64,000 nucleotides of DNA from Sphaerisporangium sp040683095. GTDB lineage: Bacteria; Actinomycetota; Actinomycetes; Streptosporangiales; Streptosporangiaceae. The DNA lies in the NCBI RefSeq assembly GCF_040683095.1, contig NZ_JBFBCI010000007.1, positions 1 to 64,000 of the forward strand, read 5' to 3'. The position numbers and the translations under genes were made by a program. Of the stretch, positions 8,360 to 17,923 are shown one piece after another. The notes below the pieces were generated by a model, which saw only the letters and a list, made by a program, of their open reading frames with translations, had not been told where the DNA came from and made no database searches. Position 1 is the stretch's first letter. Each line of letters starts with the position of its first letter.

Positions 8360-11300
8360 GTGATGATGGTCGATTGGCGTGGACGTCGTCTGGAGGAGTT
8401 GTTCGCCGATCAGGTCGCCAGGACGCCCGGCAATACGGCGGTGTCGTTCGGGGACCGGTCGCTGAGTTATCGGGAACTCGACGCCGCCGCGGAGCGCTTG
8501 GCCGCGTGGCTGATCGCCAAGGGCGCCGGCCCCGAGCGGTTCGTCGCCGTCATGCTGCCCCGCTCGATCGATTTGATCGTCGCCGTGCTCGCGGTGCTCA
8601 AGTCGGGCGCGGGATACGTGCCGATCGAGCCGGACACCCCGGCTGAGCGCGTCGCGTACGTGCTGGACGACGCGCGTCCCGTCCTCATGGTCACCGATTC
8701 CGAGACCGTTGGCCGGCTCCCCGGAGGTCGGGTGCCGAGGCTGCTGCTGGACGATCCGGAGACCGTGGCCGAACTCGACGGCCCGGCCGCCGCTCCGGCT
8801 CCGGGTCGCGCCGGGCACCGGACGTCGGACGACCCCGCGTACATCATCTACACCTCGGGCTCGACCGGCCGCCCGAAGGGTGTGGTGATCCCGCACGGCA
8901 ACGTGACCCGTCTCCTCAGCGCCACCGCCCACTGGTACGGCTTCGGCGAGCGGGACGTGTGGCCGCTGTTCCACTCGATCGCGTTCGACGTGTCGGTGTG
9001 GGAGTTGTGGGGCGCGCTGCTGCACGGCGGGCGCCTTGTGGTGGTCCCGCAGGCCGTGACCCGGTCACCGGCGGACTTCCTGCGGCTGCTGGTGGACGAA
9101 CGGGTGACCGTGCTGAATCAGACGCCTTCCGCCTTCTACCAGCTGCTGGCGGCGGACCGGGAGAACCCCGAGCTGGGACGGCGGCTGTGCCTGCGTTACA
9201 CGGTCTTCGCCGGTGAGGCATTGGACTTCCGGATGCTGGCCGACTGGTACGCGCGTCACGCCGACGACGCGCCGATCCTCGTCAACATGTACGGGATCAC
9301 CGAGACCACGGTCCACGCCTCCTACTTCACCATCGACCACGTGAGCGCGGCCGAGGCGACCGGCAGCCCCATCGGGGAGCCCATCCCGGACCTCGATTTC
9401 CACGTGCTGGACGAACACCTGCGCCCGGTGCCGCCCGGCGCCGACGGTGAGCTGTACGTCAGCGGCCCCGGCCTGGCCCGCGGCTACGCGGGCCGGCCCG
9501 CCCTGACCGCGGAGCGGTTCGTGGCGTGTCCCTTCGGCAAGCCGGGAACCCGGATGTACCGCTCGGGAGACCTTGTCCGCCGGACCGAGGACGGCGGCCT
9601 TGAGTACCTGCGCCGCAACGACCAGCAGGTCAAGATCCGAGGGTTCCGCGTCGAGCTCGGCGAGATCGAGAACGCGCTCGTCCGTGAACCCTCCGTCGAC
9701 CAGGCCGTGGTGGTCGTCCGCGAGGACCAGCCGGGTGACCGGAGGCTGGTGGCCTACATCGTGCCGTCCGGGACGGCCCGCCGGAGGCCCGCGCCCTCCC
9801 GGCTGCGGACCGTGCTCTCCTCCCGCCTGCCCGGATACATGATCCCCGCCGCGTTCCACGTCATGGACCGGTTCCCGCTGACGGTGAACGGCAAGCTGGA
9901 CCGCGCCGTGCTCCCCGCTCCCACGCGGGAGGACAGCGTCGACGCCGATTTCGTCGCGCCGCGCGACGAGGCCGAGGCCGCGCTCGCGGAGATCTGGAAG
10001 CAGGTGCTCGGTCTGGAGCAGGTCGGTGTCCTCGACGGGTTCTTCGACCTCGGCGGCGATTCCCTCTCGGCGACCCGGGTGCTCTCCCGCATCCGGGCGG
10101 TGATGGGCGTACACCTGCCCTCTCGGACCCTTTTCGAGACACCGACCGTGGCCGGACTGGCGACCCGGCCGGAGATGACGGTGCGCGCTCCGGCGGCGCC
10201 CATCCCGGCCGTTCCCCGCACCGGGCGGCTGCCGGTCTCCTTGACCCAGCGGCGGTTCTGGCTCTACCACCAGCTCAATCCCGGCGAGGTCGAGTACAAC
10301 GTCCACTCCGCCGTCCGGTTACGGGGTCCGCTGGACAGGGCCGCCCTGGACCGGGCGTTGCGCGATCTCGTCGCCCGGCACGAGGCGCTGCGGACCACCG
10401 TCGTCCTGTCCGGCGACCAGCCGACCGCGGTCGTCGGCCCGGTCGACGGCGTCGAGGTGCCGGTGACCTTCGCGGACCTGTCGGCACTGACGGACGGGAC
10501 ACGGCAGGCCGAGCAGGACCGCCTGATCCGCCAGGAGGTCGCCGCACCGTTCGACCTGGAGCGGGGTCCGTTGGTGCGGGCCCTGCTGATCCGGTGTGCG
10601 GAGCACGAGCACGTCCTGGTGCTGGGCGTCCACCACATGGCCGTCGACGGCTGGTCGCTCAACACGATCCGCGGCGAACTGCCGGTGCTCTACGAGGCGG
10701 CCAGGCAGGGGCGCGCCGCCGAGTCGGAGGCACCTGGCGTCGGCTATCTCGACTACGCCGCCTGGCAGCGCCAGGAGTTCGACGACTCCCGGCTAGATCC
10801 CCAGATCCGGTACTGGCGCGAGCGCCTGGCGGACCTGCCACCGCTGGAGCTGCCCACCGACCGGCCGCGTCCCCCGGTCAGGACCTCCGCCGGCGCCGCC
10901 CACCGGTTCACCATCGACCGGGATCTCCTCGCCGATCTCAAGGAGTTCAGCCAGGTCAACGGGGTCACGCTGTTCATGACGCTGGTCGCGGCCGGCCAGG
11001 TGCTGCTGGCCCGCTACTCCGGCGGGCATGACGTGGCGGTGGGCACGGCCGTGTCCGGGCGGGACCGGGCGGAGCTGGAGAAGCTCGTCGGCGCCTTCAT
11101 CAACACCGTCGTGCTGCGTTCGACGGTGGACGGCCGGCTGTCCTTCACCGGCTTCCTCGCCCAGGTGCGCGAGACGGTGCTGGGCGCCCTCGCCCATCAG
11201 GACGTTCCGTTCGACCGGCTCGTGGACGAACTGTGCGATGAGCGGGACGCCAGCCGCACCCCGCTCGTGCAGGCGATGATCGTGCTGCAGAACGCGCCGG

Positions 11301-14300
11301 AGGCCGAGACCGGAGAGTTCGCCGGCCTGCGTGCGGAACGGCTGGACCTGCCGCGTCCCGCCGCCGTCTTCGATCTCACCGTGGAGTTCACCGAGCGGCT
11401 CGACGCGCTCGACGTCATGATCGAGTACGGCACCGACCTGTTCGAGGCGGACACCATCGAGCGGTTCTCCGGTCACCTGCGGACGCTGCTCCGGAACCTG
11501 GTGGCGGAGCCGGAGCTCCCGCTCGCCCGGACCGCGTTGCTGGACACCGACGAGCGGGAGCGGCTGCTCGTCGGATTGAACGGCGCGGCGGCGAGCCCCC
11601 AGCCGCGGCAGTGCGTGCATCAGCGGGTCACCCAGACGGCGCTGATCAGGCCGGACGCGGTGGCCGTCGCATCCGCGAGGACGAGCCTCACCTACGCCCA
11701 GCTCAACGAGCGGGCCAACCGGCTGGCCAACCACCTGCGAGACCTCGGGGTCGGCCCGGGGACGCCCGTCGTGCTCAGCCTGGGACGTGAGCCGGAGCTC
11801 GCCGTCGGCATGCTCGGCGTGCTCAAGGCGGGCGGGGCCTTCGTGCAGACCGCACCCGGCATGCCCGCGGCCCGGCTGGCGCACGTCGTGCAGGAGACCG
11901 CCGCCCCCGTCATCGTGACGGGAGGCGAGGCCGCCCATGGCCTGCCCGACACGCGGGCCGTGGTCGTCGACCTGGTCGCCGACCAGCCACTGCTGGCGGT
12001 GTCCCCTGCCACCGACCCGCTCGTGGAGGTCGACCTCGACGACCTCGCCTACATCGTGTACACCTCCGGCTCCACCGGGCGGCCCAAGGGCGTCATGATC
12101 TCCCACCGCGGCCTGGCCAACCTGTGTCAGTGGCACCTGCGCGAGTTCGGGGTCGAGCCGGAGGACCGGGCCAGCCACCTGGCCGGCCTGGGGTTCGACG
12201 CGACGGTGTGGGAACTGTGGCCCTACCTGTACGCGGGCGCCCGAGTGGACCAGCCCGACCAGGAGGTCCTGGACGATCCCGAGCTGCTTGTCGAATGGTT
12301 CACCCGGATGGGGACCACGACCGCCTTCGTGCCGACGCCCAGGATCGAGTCCCTGCTCGACGAGCCGGCCATCGCGGGCACCCGCCTTCGCACGGTGCTG
12401 ACCGGAGGAGACGTGCTGCGCCGCAGGCCTCGGCCGGGGCTCCCGTTCACCCTCGTCAACGCCTACGGCCCGAGCGAGAACTCCGTCGTCGCCACCGCCG
12501 GGCCCGTCGACCCGGGGACGGGCCTGCCGTCGATCGGCGGACCGATCGACGGGACCGCCGGCTACGTGCTGGACCATTACGGCGCTCCCGTCCCCGTCGG
12601 GGTGCCGGGCGAGCTCTACCTGCACGGCACCGGCCTGGCCCGAGGGTACGCCGGACGGCCGGACCTGACCGCCGAACGGTTCGTGGCCTGCCCGTTCGGT
12701 CCTCCCGGTTCCCGGATGTACCGCACCGGTGACCTCGTGCGCTGGAAGCCCGACGGGACCCTCGAATTCCTCGGCCGGGCCGACGACCAGGTCAAGCTGC
12801 GCGGATACCGGATCGAGCTCGGCGAGATCGAGAGCGTGCTCTTCGACCACCCGGCCGTGGCGCAGGCGATCGTCGTACTGCGGGAGGTCCGGCCCGGGAC
12901 GCCGCGGTTGGTCGCCTACGTCATGCCGGAGAAGGACGCGGAGATCCGCTCCACCGACCTGGCCGAGCACGTCGCGCTGCTCCTGCCGGACTACATGGTG
13001 CCGTCGGAGTTCATGACGCTCGACGGAGTGCCGCTGTCCGCCAACGGCAAGATCGACCGCAGGGCGCTGCCCATGCCCGCCGCGTCAGTGGAGGAAACGG
13101 CGTACGTCGCCCCGTCCACTCCCGTCGAGCAGGTGCTCGCCGATATCTGGGCCGAGGTCCTCGGCGTCGACCGGGTGGGGATCGAGGACAACTTCTTCAC
13201 CCTGGGCGGGGACTCGATCCTCAGCCTCCAGGTGGTGGCCCGCGCACGCCGCGCCGGTCTCCGGCTGAACTCCAAGGACCTGTTCCGCCGGCCGACGATC
13301 GCCGGGCTGGCCCCGAGGGTCACGCCCTGGCAGGAGGCTTCCGGGCACGGCCCCCAGCCGTCGACGGGCCGGGCTCCGCTGACTCCCATCCAGAACTGGT
13401 TCTTCGCCCACCGCGGCGCCACCGCCCGGTTCGATCAGTTCGTGGTGGTCGAACTCGTGGACGGGGTGGACACCTCGGCCCTGGGTGTGGCGGTGGCGGC
13501 GTTGACCGGCCACCATGACGCCCTGCGCGCCCGCTTCGTCTCGCTGGACGGGCGCTGGTCGCAGGACACCACGGCGGCGGAGAACGCGGTGGTCTTCCAC
13601 ACGGTGGACCTGTCCGGAGTGCCGGACGACGAGATCGACACGGCCGTCGAACGGGAGTCCTCCCGGATCACCGCCGCCATCGACCCCGTCGAGGGCCCGG
13701 TGTTCACGGCCGTGCTGTTCACCGCCGGGGACCGGCCCCCGCGACTCTCCCTCACCGCCCACCACCTTGTCGTGGACGGGGTGTCGTGGCGCATCCTCAT
13801 CGAGGACCTGGAGATCGCCTACCACCAGGCCCGCACCGGCCGGTCGGTCGACCTCGGCTCCAGAACCTCCCCCATGACCGAGTGGGGCCGCAGGCTTGCC
13901 GCGTACGCCGCGGGCGGCGGGCTGGACGATCAGCGTCCGTTCTGGACCGAGGTCATGCGCGGGGACGACGAGGCCCTCCCGCTGGACGGCCACGGTTCCA
14001 CCACGGTGGCGGCCGCCCGCGAGGTCCGCGTCCGGCTGGACGCGGAGACCACCGCCACCCTGCTGCGGGACGTGCCGGGCATGTACCGCACGGAGATCAA
14101 CGATGTGCTGCTGACCGCGCTCGGGCGGGTGCTGTCCGGCTGGACCGGGCGGGATCGCGTGGTGATCGCCCTGGAGGGGCACGGCCGCGAGGAGTTCTTC
14201 GACGACCTCGACCTCAGCCGCACGGTCGGGTGGTTCACCTCGTACTTCCCGGTCGCACTCGTGCACCGGGACGGCGGCCACTGGGGCGCCGCCCTGAAGT

Positions 14301-17300
14301 CGGTCAAGGAGCAGGTGCGGAACATTCCGCTGCGCGGGCTGGGGTACGGCGCGCTGCGCTACTACGGCGCCGACGCGGGAGAACTCGCCGGCGACCCGCT
14401 TCCGCAGCTGAGCTTCAACTATCTGGGCCGCTTCGACGGTTCGATCCGGGGCAGCGGCCTGTACTCGGCCATGTCGGGGATCAGGTTGCGGGAGAACCCG
14501 GACGCCACCCGGCTGCACCTGATCGACGTCGTGGGCCAGGTCGTCGACGGGGAGATGGAGTTCACCTGGTCGTACTCCCCGGATCTCCACGAGGAGGCGA
14601 CCGTCCGCCGGCTGGGGGGGCAGTTCGCCGAGAACCTGGCCGCCATCGTCGCGCACTGCGCCGAAGCGGGCGCGGGCGGCCGTACCCCCTCGGACTTCCC
14701 CATGGTCCGGCTCGGTCAGGCCGAGATCGACCGGCTGGTGGGGGACGGCCGGTCGGTGCAGGACGTCTATCCGCTGACGCAGATGCAGAGCGGGCTGCTG
14801 TTCCACTCCCTCATGGACCCTGAGCAGGCGACCTACCAGGAGCAGCTCGACTTCCGGCTGCGCGATGTCCGCCGCCCCGAACTGTTCGACGCGGCCTGGC
14901 AGCGGGTCGTGGACCGGCACCCGGTGCTGCGTACGTCCCTGGCCTGGGACGGTCTTCCCGAACCGGTCCAGCTCGTCCACACCGCCGCCCGCTGCCCGGT
15001 GACCCACCTGGACTGGAGCGAGCTCGACGAGGAGGGGCAGCGGCGCGCCGCCGAGCGGTACCTCCGTGAGGACAGGGCGCGGAGACTCGGCATCGGCGCG
15101 CCCCCGCTGATGAGGGTCGCCGTGGCCGCCCTGGGCGGCGCCCGGGTCCATGTGTTCTGGACCTTTCACCACATCCTGCTGGATGGGTGGAGCGCCATGC
15201 AGGTGCTCTCCGAGGTGATCGGCGAATACACCGCGCTCCTCGGCGAGAAGGCGCCCGCCGCGCCGGCACGGCGCCCGTTCGCCGACTACGTGAGCCGGCT
15301 CGCGAACCAGGACACCGCCGAGGCCGAGCGGTACTGGCGCGCCGCGCTGGCGGGCGTGGAGGCGCGGACCCCGCTGCCCTACGACCGGCCGCGTACGGAC
15401 GACCGGCGGGCGGTGGTCCCCGCCGAGCTGGGGGTGAAGCTGCCCGCGGACCTCTCCCGGCGGCTGTACACCGCCGCCAGGCACAGCAAGGTCACGCTCA
15501 ACACGCTGATCCAGGCGGCCTGGGCGCTGGCGCTCTCCCGCTACAGCGGCGAGCGCACCGTCTGCTTCGGCGCGACCGTGACCTCCCGTCCCGAGGGCCT
15601 CGACGGGGCGGACACCATGGTCGGCCTCATGATCAACACGCTGCCCGTGCTCGTGAGGATCGACCCGGACGAGACCGTGCGGAACTGGCTGCGCCGGCTG
15701 CAGGAGGAGCAGGCCGAGGCCCGCAGGCACGACCTGGTGTCGCTCACCCAGGTGCAGGGCTGGGCGGCGCCGCGCGACGACACGACCATGTTCGACAGCA
15801 TCGTCGCCTTCGACAACTATCCCGCCGACCTGCGGATCGGCGAGCGGTTCGGCCTGCGGTTCACGGACATCACCGCGAGCAACAGCTCCAGCTATCCGAT
15901 GAACGTGATCGCCCATGCCGGTGACCACCTGTCGCTGCTGCTGCACTACGATACCGGGCTGTTCGAGGCGGCCACCATCGAGCGGGTCATGGGTCACCTG
16001 CGGGTGCTTCTCGAAGGGATCGCCGGCGACCCGGAGCGGAAGGTCGGCGACCTCTCCATGCTCACCGAGGAGGAGCACCACACCATCGTCCACGAGTGGA
16101 CCGACACCGCCTCCGACGCCGACATCGACCGGCGGCTGGAGCAGGTGATCGCCGGGCACGCGCGGCTCCGGCCGGACGCGGTCGCCGTGATCCACGGTGA
16201 GCGGACCCTCAGCTACGCCGAGCTGGACAAGCGGGCCAACCGGTTCGGCCACTACCTCATGGCCGAAGGCGTCGGCAGGGAGACCCTGGTGGGCGTCTCG
16301 GTCGAGCGGAGCATCGAGGCCGTGGTCGCCATCCTGGGCGTGCTGAAGGCGGGCGGCGCCTATCTGCCGCTCGACCCGGACTTCCCGGTGGAGCGGACGC
16401 GGACGATGCTCGACGACGCGAAGCCGCCGCTGGTGCTCACCCAGGAGCACCTTCTCGGCAGGATTCCGGAGACGGAGGCGACCGTGGTCCCTCTGGACCG
16501 GGTCTGGCCCGCCGTGGCGGACCACCCGGACACCGCGCCGGACATTCCGGGCGGCGCGGGGGACAGGGCCTATGTCATCTACACCTCCGGGTCCACCGGA
16601 CGCCCCAAGGGCGCGGTCGTCGAACACCGCGCGCTGTGCAACATCACCACGGTCGGTCACCGGTGGTACGGCCTCGAACCGGGTTCCCGCGTCATGCAGC
16701 TGTACACGATGAGCTTCGACGGAAGCGTATGGGAGATCTTCAAGACGCTCACGGCCGGAGCCACCCTCGTGATCCCCGACCCGGAGGTGCAGCGCAGCCC
16801 CATGGCGCTGGCCAGGCGGTTGCACGAGGACGGGATCACCGCGATGACGATGCCGCCCGCGGCGGTGGTCGCCGTGGACCCGCGATCCGTGCCCGGACTG
16901 ACCTATCTCGGCCTGGGCGGAGACGTCCTGCCCCCGGAGCTCGCGCGAGAGTGGTCACGGGACCGCAAGCTGATGAACGTCTACGGGCCGACCGAGACGG
17001 CCGTGGCGGTCTGCCGCTTCGACGTCGAGCCCGGAGTGGACTACCGCACCGTGCCGATCGGGACGCCGGCCGACAACATCAGGCTCTACGTCCTGGACGA
17101 CCGGCTGTCGGTCGTCCCGGTCGGCGTCACCGGCGAGCTGTACATCGGCGGCGCGGGACTGGCCCGCGGCTACCTGAACCGGCCGGACCTGACCGCCCTG
17201 GCCTTCGTCGCCGACCCGTTCGGCCCGCCCGGCTCGCGGCTGTACCGGACCGGGGACCTGGTCCGGTGGAACGCAGGCGGCCAACTGGAGTTCGGCGGGC

Positions 17301-17923
17301 GGGTGGACCACCAGATCAAGCTCCGGGGATACCGGATCGAGCTGGGCGAGATCGAGAACGCCCTGCTGGGGCGGCCCGAGGTCGCCGACGCGGTCGTGAC
17401 CGCCGCGCAGGACGAGTCCGGGCACAAGCGGCTGGTGGGTTACGTGGTTCCCGCCGACATGGCCGCACCGCCACGGAGCGAGGCCCTGCGCGAGGCCCTC
17501 GCCGCGTCCCTGCCGGCCTACATGGTGCCCTCGGCGTTCGTGGTGCTGCCGACCCTGCCGCTGAGCCCCACCGGGAAGGTGGACCGCCGGGCACTGCCGG
17601 CGCCGACACGCGAGGACATCACCGAGGTCGGTTACCTGCCGCCGCGCAATCCGACCGAGGAGGCGCTCGTGCGCATCTGGGCGGAACTGCTCGACGAGGA
17701 GCGGATCGGCGTCGAGGACAACTTCTTCGAGCTGGGCGGTGACTCGGTCACCAGCCTCCGGCTGATGGCCAGGATGGGCAAGGCGTTCGGCGTCGAGGTC
17801 TCACCTCGTGACTTCTTCGAGGCTCCGACGATCGCCTCACTGAGCGAGCTCGTCCAGATGAAGATCCTGGCCGGTTGGGAGCAGGCGGCCATGTCCGGTA
17901 CCGAGATCGGGGAGCAGGCATGA
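8360..17923 (+). CDS. Nonribosomal peptide synthetase, modules 1-3
   Basis: A 3187-residue synthetase with the order A1-T1 / C2-A2-T2-E2 / C3-A3-T3. Approximate residues: A1 1-515, T1 Ser568, C2 625-1070 (HHMAVDG), A2 1085-1580, T2 Ser1619, E2 1673-2100 (HHLVVDGVSW, EGHGRE, NYLGR), C3 2134-2570 of D-donor type (HHILLDG), A3 2597-3085, T3 Ser3129. All carriers have GGDS and all three A domains keep the A10 Lys. Hand-read specificity codes: A1 DVWNVAMVHK (Thr/Ser-like), A2 DAWVLGAVVK (hydrophobic, uncertain), A3 DGWTGGVVAK (no match known to me). There is no starter C domain, so the peptide begins with a free amine. Residue 2 should be D. AAGGAG precedes the start (GTG 8360 or ATG 8363). A TTA codon lies at 10319. 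The stop overlaps the next gene by four bases. Confidence 0.95.
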   Translation: MMMVDWRGRRLEELFADQVARTPGNTAVSFGDRSLSYRELDAAAERLAAWLIAKGAGPERFVAVMLPRSIDLIVAVLAVLKSGAGYVPIEPDTPAERVAYVLDDARPVLMVTDSETVGRLPGGRVPRLLLDDPETVAELDGPAAAPAPGRAGHRTSDDPAYIIYTSGSTGRPKGVVIPHGNVTRLLSATAHWYGFGERDVWPLFHSIAFDVSVWELWGALLHGGRLVVVPQAVTRSPADFLRLLVDERVTVLNQTPSAFYQLLAADRENPELGRRLCLRYTVFAGEALDFRMLADWYARHADDAPILVNMYGITETTVHASYFTIDHVSAAEATGSPIGEPIPDLDFHVLDEHLRPVPPGADGELYVSGPGLARGYAGRPALTAERFVACPFGKPGTRMYRSGDLVRRTEDGGLEYLRRNDQQVKIRGFRVELGEIENALVREPSVDQAVVVVREDQPGDRRLVAYIVPSGTARRRPAPSRLRTVLSSRLPGYMIPAAFHVMDRFPLTVNGKLDRAVLPAPTREDSVDADFVAPRDEAEAALAEIWKQVLGLEQVGVLDGFFDLGGDSLSATRVLSRIRAVMGVHLPSRTLFETPTVAGLATRPEMTVRAPAAPIPAVPRTGRLPVSLTQRRFWLYHQLNPGEVEYNVHSAVRLRGPLDRAALDRALRDLVARHEALRTTVVLSGDQPTAVVGPVDGVEVPVTFADLSALTDGTRQAEQDRLIRQEVAAPFDLERGPLVRALLIRCAEHEHVLVLGVHHMAVDGWSLNTIRGELPVLYEAARQGRAAESEAPGVGYLDYAAWQRQEFDDSRLDPQIRYWRERLADLPPLELPTDRPRPPVRTSAGAAHRFTIDRDLLADLKEFSQVNGVTLFMTLVAAGQVLLARYSGGHDVAVGTAVSGRDRAELEKLVGAFINTVVLRSTVDGRLSFTGFLAQVRETVLGALAHQDVPFDRLVDELCDERDASRTPLVQAMIVLQNAPEAETGEFAGLRAERLDLPRPAAVFDLTVEFTERLDALDVMIEYGTDLFEADTIERFSGHLRTLLRNLVAEPELPLARTALLDTDERERLLVGLNGAAASPQPRQCVHQRVTQTALIRPDAVAVASARTSLTYAQLNERANRLANHLRDLGVGPGTPVVLSLGREPELAVGMLGVLKAGGAFVQTAPGMPAARLAHVVQETAAPVIVTGGEAAHGLPDTRAVVVDLVADQPLLAVSPATDPLVEVDLDDLAYIVYTSGSTGRPKGVMISHRGLANLCQWHLREFGVEPEDRASHLAGLGFDATVWELWPYLYAGARVDQPDQEVLDDPELLVEWFTRMGTTTAFVPTPRIESLLDEPAIAGTRLRTVLTGGDVLRRRPRPGLPFTLVNAYGPSENSVVATAGPVDPGTGLPSIGGPIDGTAGYVLDHYGAPVPVGVPGELYLHGTGLARGYAGRPDLTAERFVACPFGPPGSRMYRTGDLVRWKPDGTLEFLGRADDQVKLRGYRIELGEIESVLFDHPAVAQAIVVLREVRPGTPRLVAYVMPEKDAEIRSTDLAEHVALLLPDYMVPSEFMTLDGVPLSANGKIDRRALPMPAASVEETAYVAPSTPVEQVLADIWAEVLGVDRVGIEDNFFTLGGDSILSLQVVARARRAGLRLNSKDLFRRPTIAGLAPRVTPWQEASGHGPQPSTGRAPLTPIQNWFFAHRGATARFDQFVVVELVDGVDTSALGVAVAALTGHHDALRARFVSLDGRWSQDTTAAENAVVFHTVDLSGVPDDEIDTAVERESSRITAAIDPVEGPVFTAVLFTAGDRPPRLSLTAHHLVVDGVSWRILIEDLEIAYHQARTGRSVDLGSRTSPMTEWGRRLAAYAAGGGLDDQRPFWTEVMRGDDEALPLDGHGSTTVAAAREVRVRLDAETTATLLRDVPGMYRTEINDVLLTALGRVLSGWTGRDRVVIALEGHGREEFFDDLDLSRTVGWFTSYFPVALVHRDGGHWGAALKSVKEQVRNIPLRGLGYGALRYYGADAGELAGDPLPQLSFNYLGRFDGSIRGSGLYSAMSGIRLRENPDATRLHLIDVVGQVVDGEMEFTWSYSPDLHEEATVRRLGGQFAENLAAIVAHCAEAGAGGRTPSDFPMVRLGQAEIDRLVGDGRSVQDVYPLTQMQSGLLFHSLMDPEQATYQEQLDFRLRDVRRPELFDAAWQRVVDRHPVLRTSLAWDGLPEPVQLVHTAARCPVTHLDWSELDEEGQRRAAERYLREDRARRLGIGAPPLMRVAVAALGGARVHVFWTFHHILLDGWSAMQVLSEVIGEYTALLGEKAPAAPARRPFADYVSRLANQDTAEAERYWRAALAGVEARTPLPYDRPRTDDRRAVVPAELGVKLPADLSRRLYTAARHSKVTLNTLIQAAWALALSRYSGERTVCFGATVTSRPEGLDGADTMVGLMINTLPVLVRIDPDETVRNWLRRLQEEQAEARRHDLVSLTQVQGWAAPRDDTTMFDSIVAFDNYPADLRIGERFGLRFTDITASNSSSYPMNVIAHAGDHLSLLLHYDTGLFEAATIERVMGHLRVLLEGIAGDPERKVGDLSMLTEEEHHTIVHEWTDTASDADIDRRLEQVIAGHARLRPDAVAVIHGERTLSYAELDKRANRFGHYLMAEGVGRETLVGVSVERSIEAVVAILGVLKAGGAYLPLDPDFPVERTRTMLDDAKPPLVLTQEHLLGRIPETEATVVPLDRVWPAVADHPDTAPDIPGGAGDRAYVIYTSGSTGRPKGAVVEHRALCNITTVGHRWYGLEPGSRVMQLYTMSFDGSVWEIFKTLTAGATLVIPDPEVQRSPMALARRLHEDGITAMTMPPAAVVAVDPRSVPGLTYLGLGGDVLPPELAREWSRDRKLMNVYGPTETAVAVCRFDVEPGVDYRTVPIGTPADNIRLYVLDDRLSVVPVGVTGELYIGGAGLARGYLNRPDLTALAFVADPFGPPGSRLYRTGDLVRWNAGGQLEFGGRVDHQIKLRGYRIELGEIENALLGRPEVADAVVTAAQDESGHKRLVGYVVPADMAAPPRSEALREALAASLPAYMVPSAFVVLPTLPLSPTGKVDRRALPAPTREDITEVGYLPPRNPTEEALVRIWAELLDEERIGVEDNFFELGGDSVTSLRLMARMGKAFGVEVSPRDFFEAPTIASLSELVQMKILAGWEQAAMSGTEIGEQA

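Noticed and set aside
10793..16825. Long minus-strand frames across the NRPS genes (also 17632-21522 and 23800-29466)
   Set aside because: They are mirror frames of the NRPS coding sequence. The translations are repetitive because A, C and E domains repeat. No start signals or families were seen.
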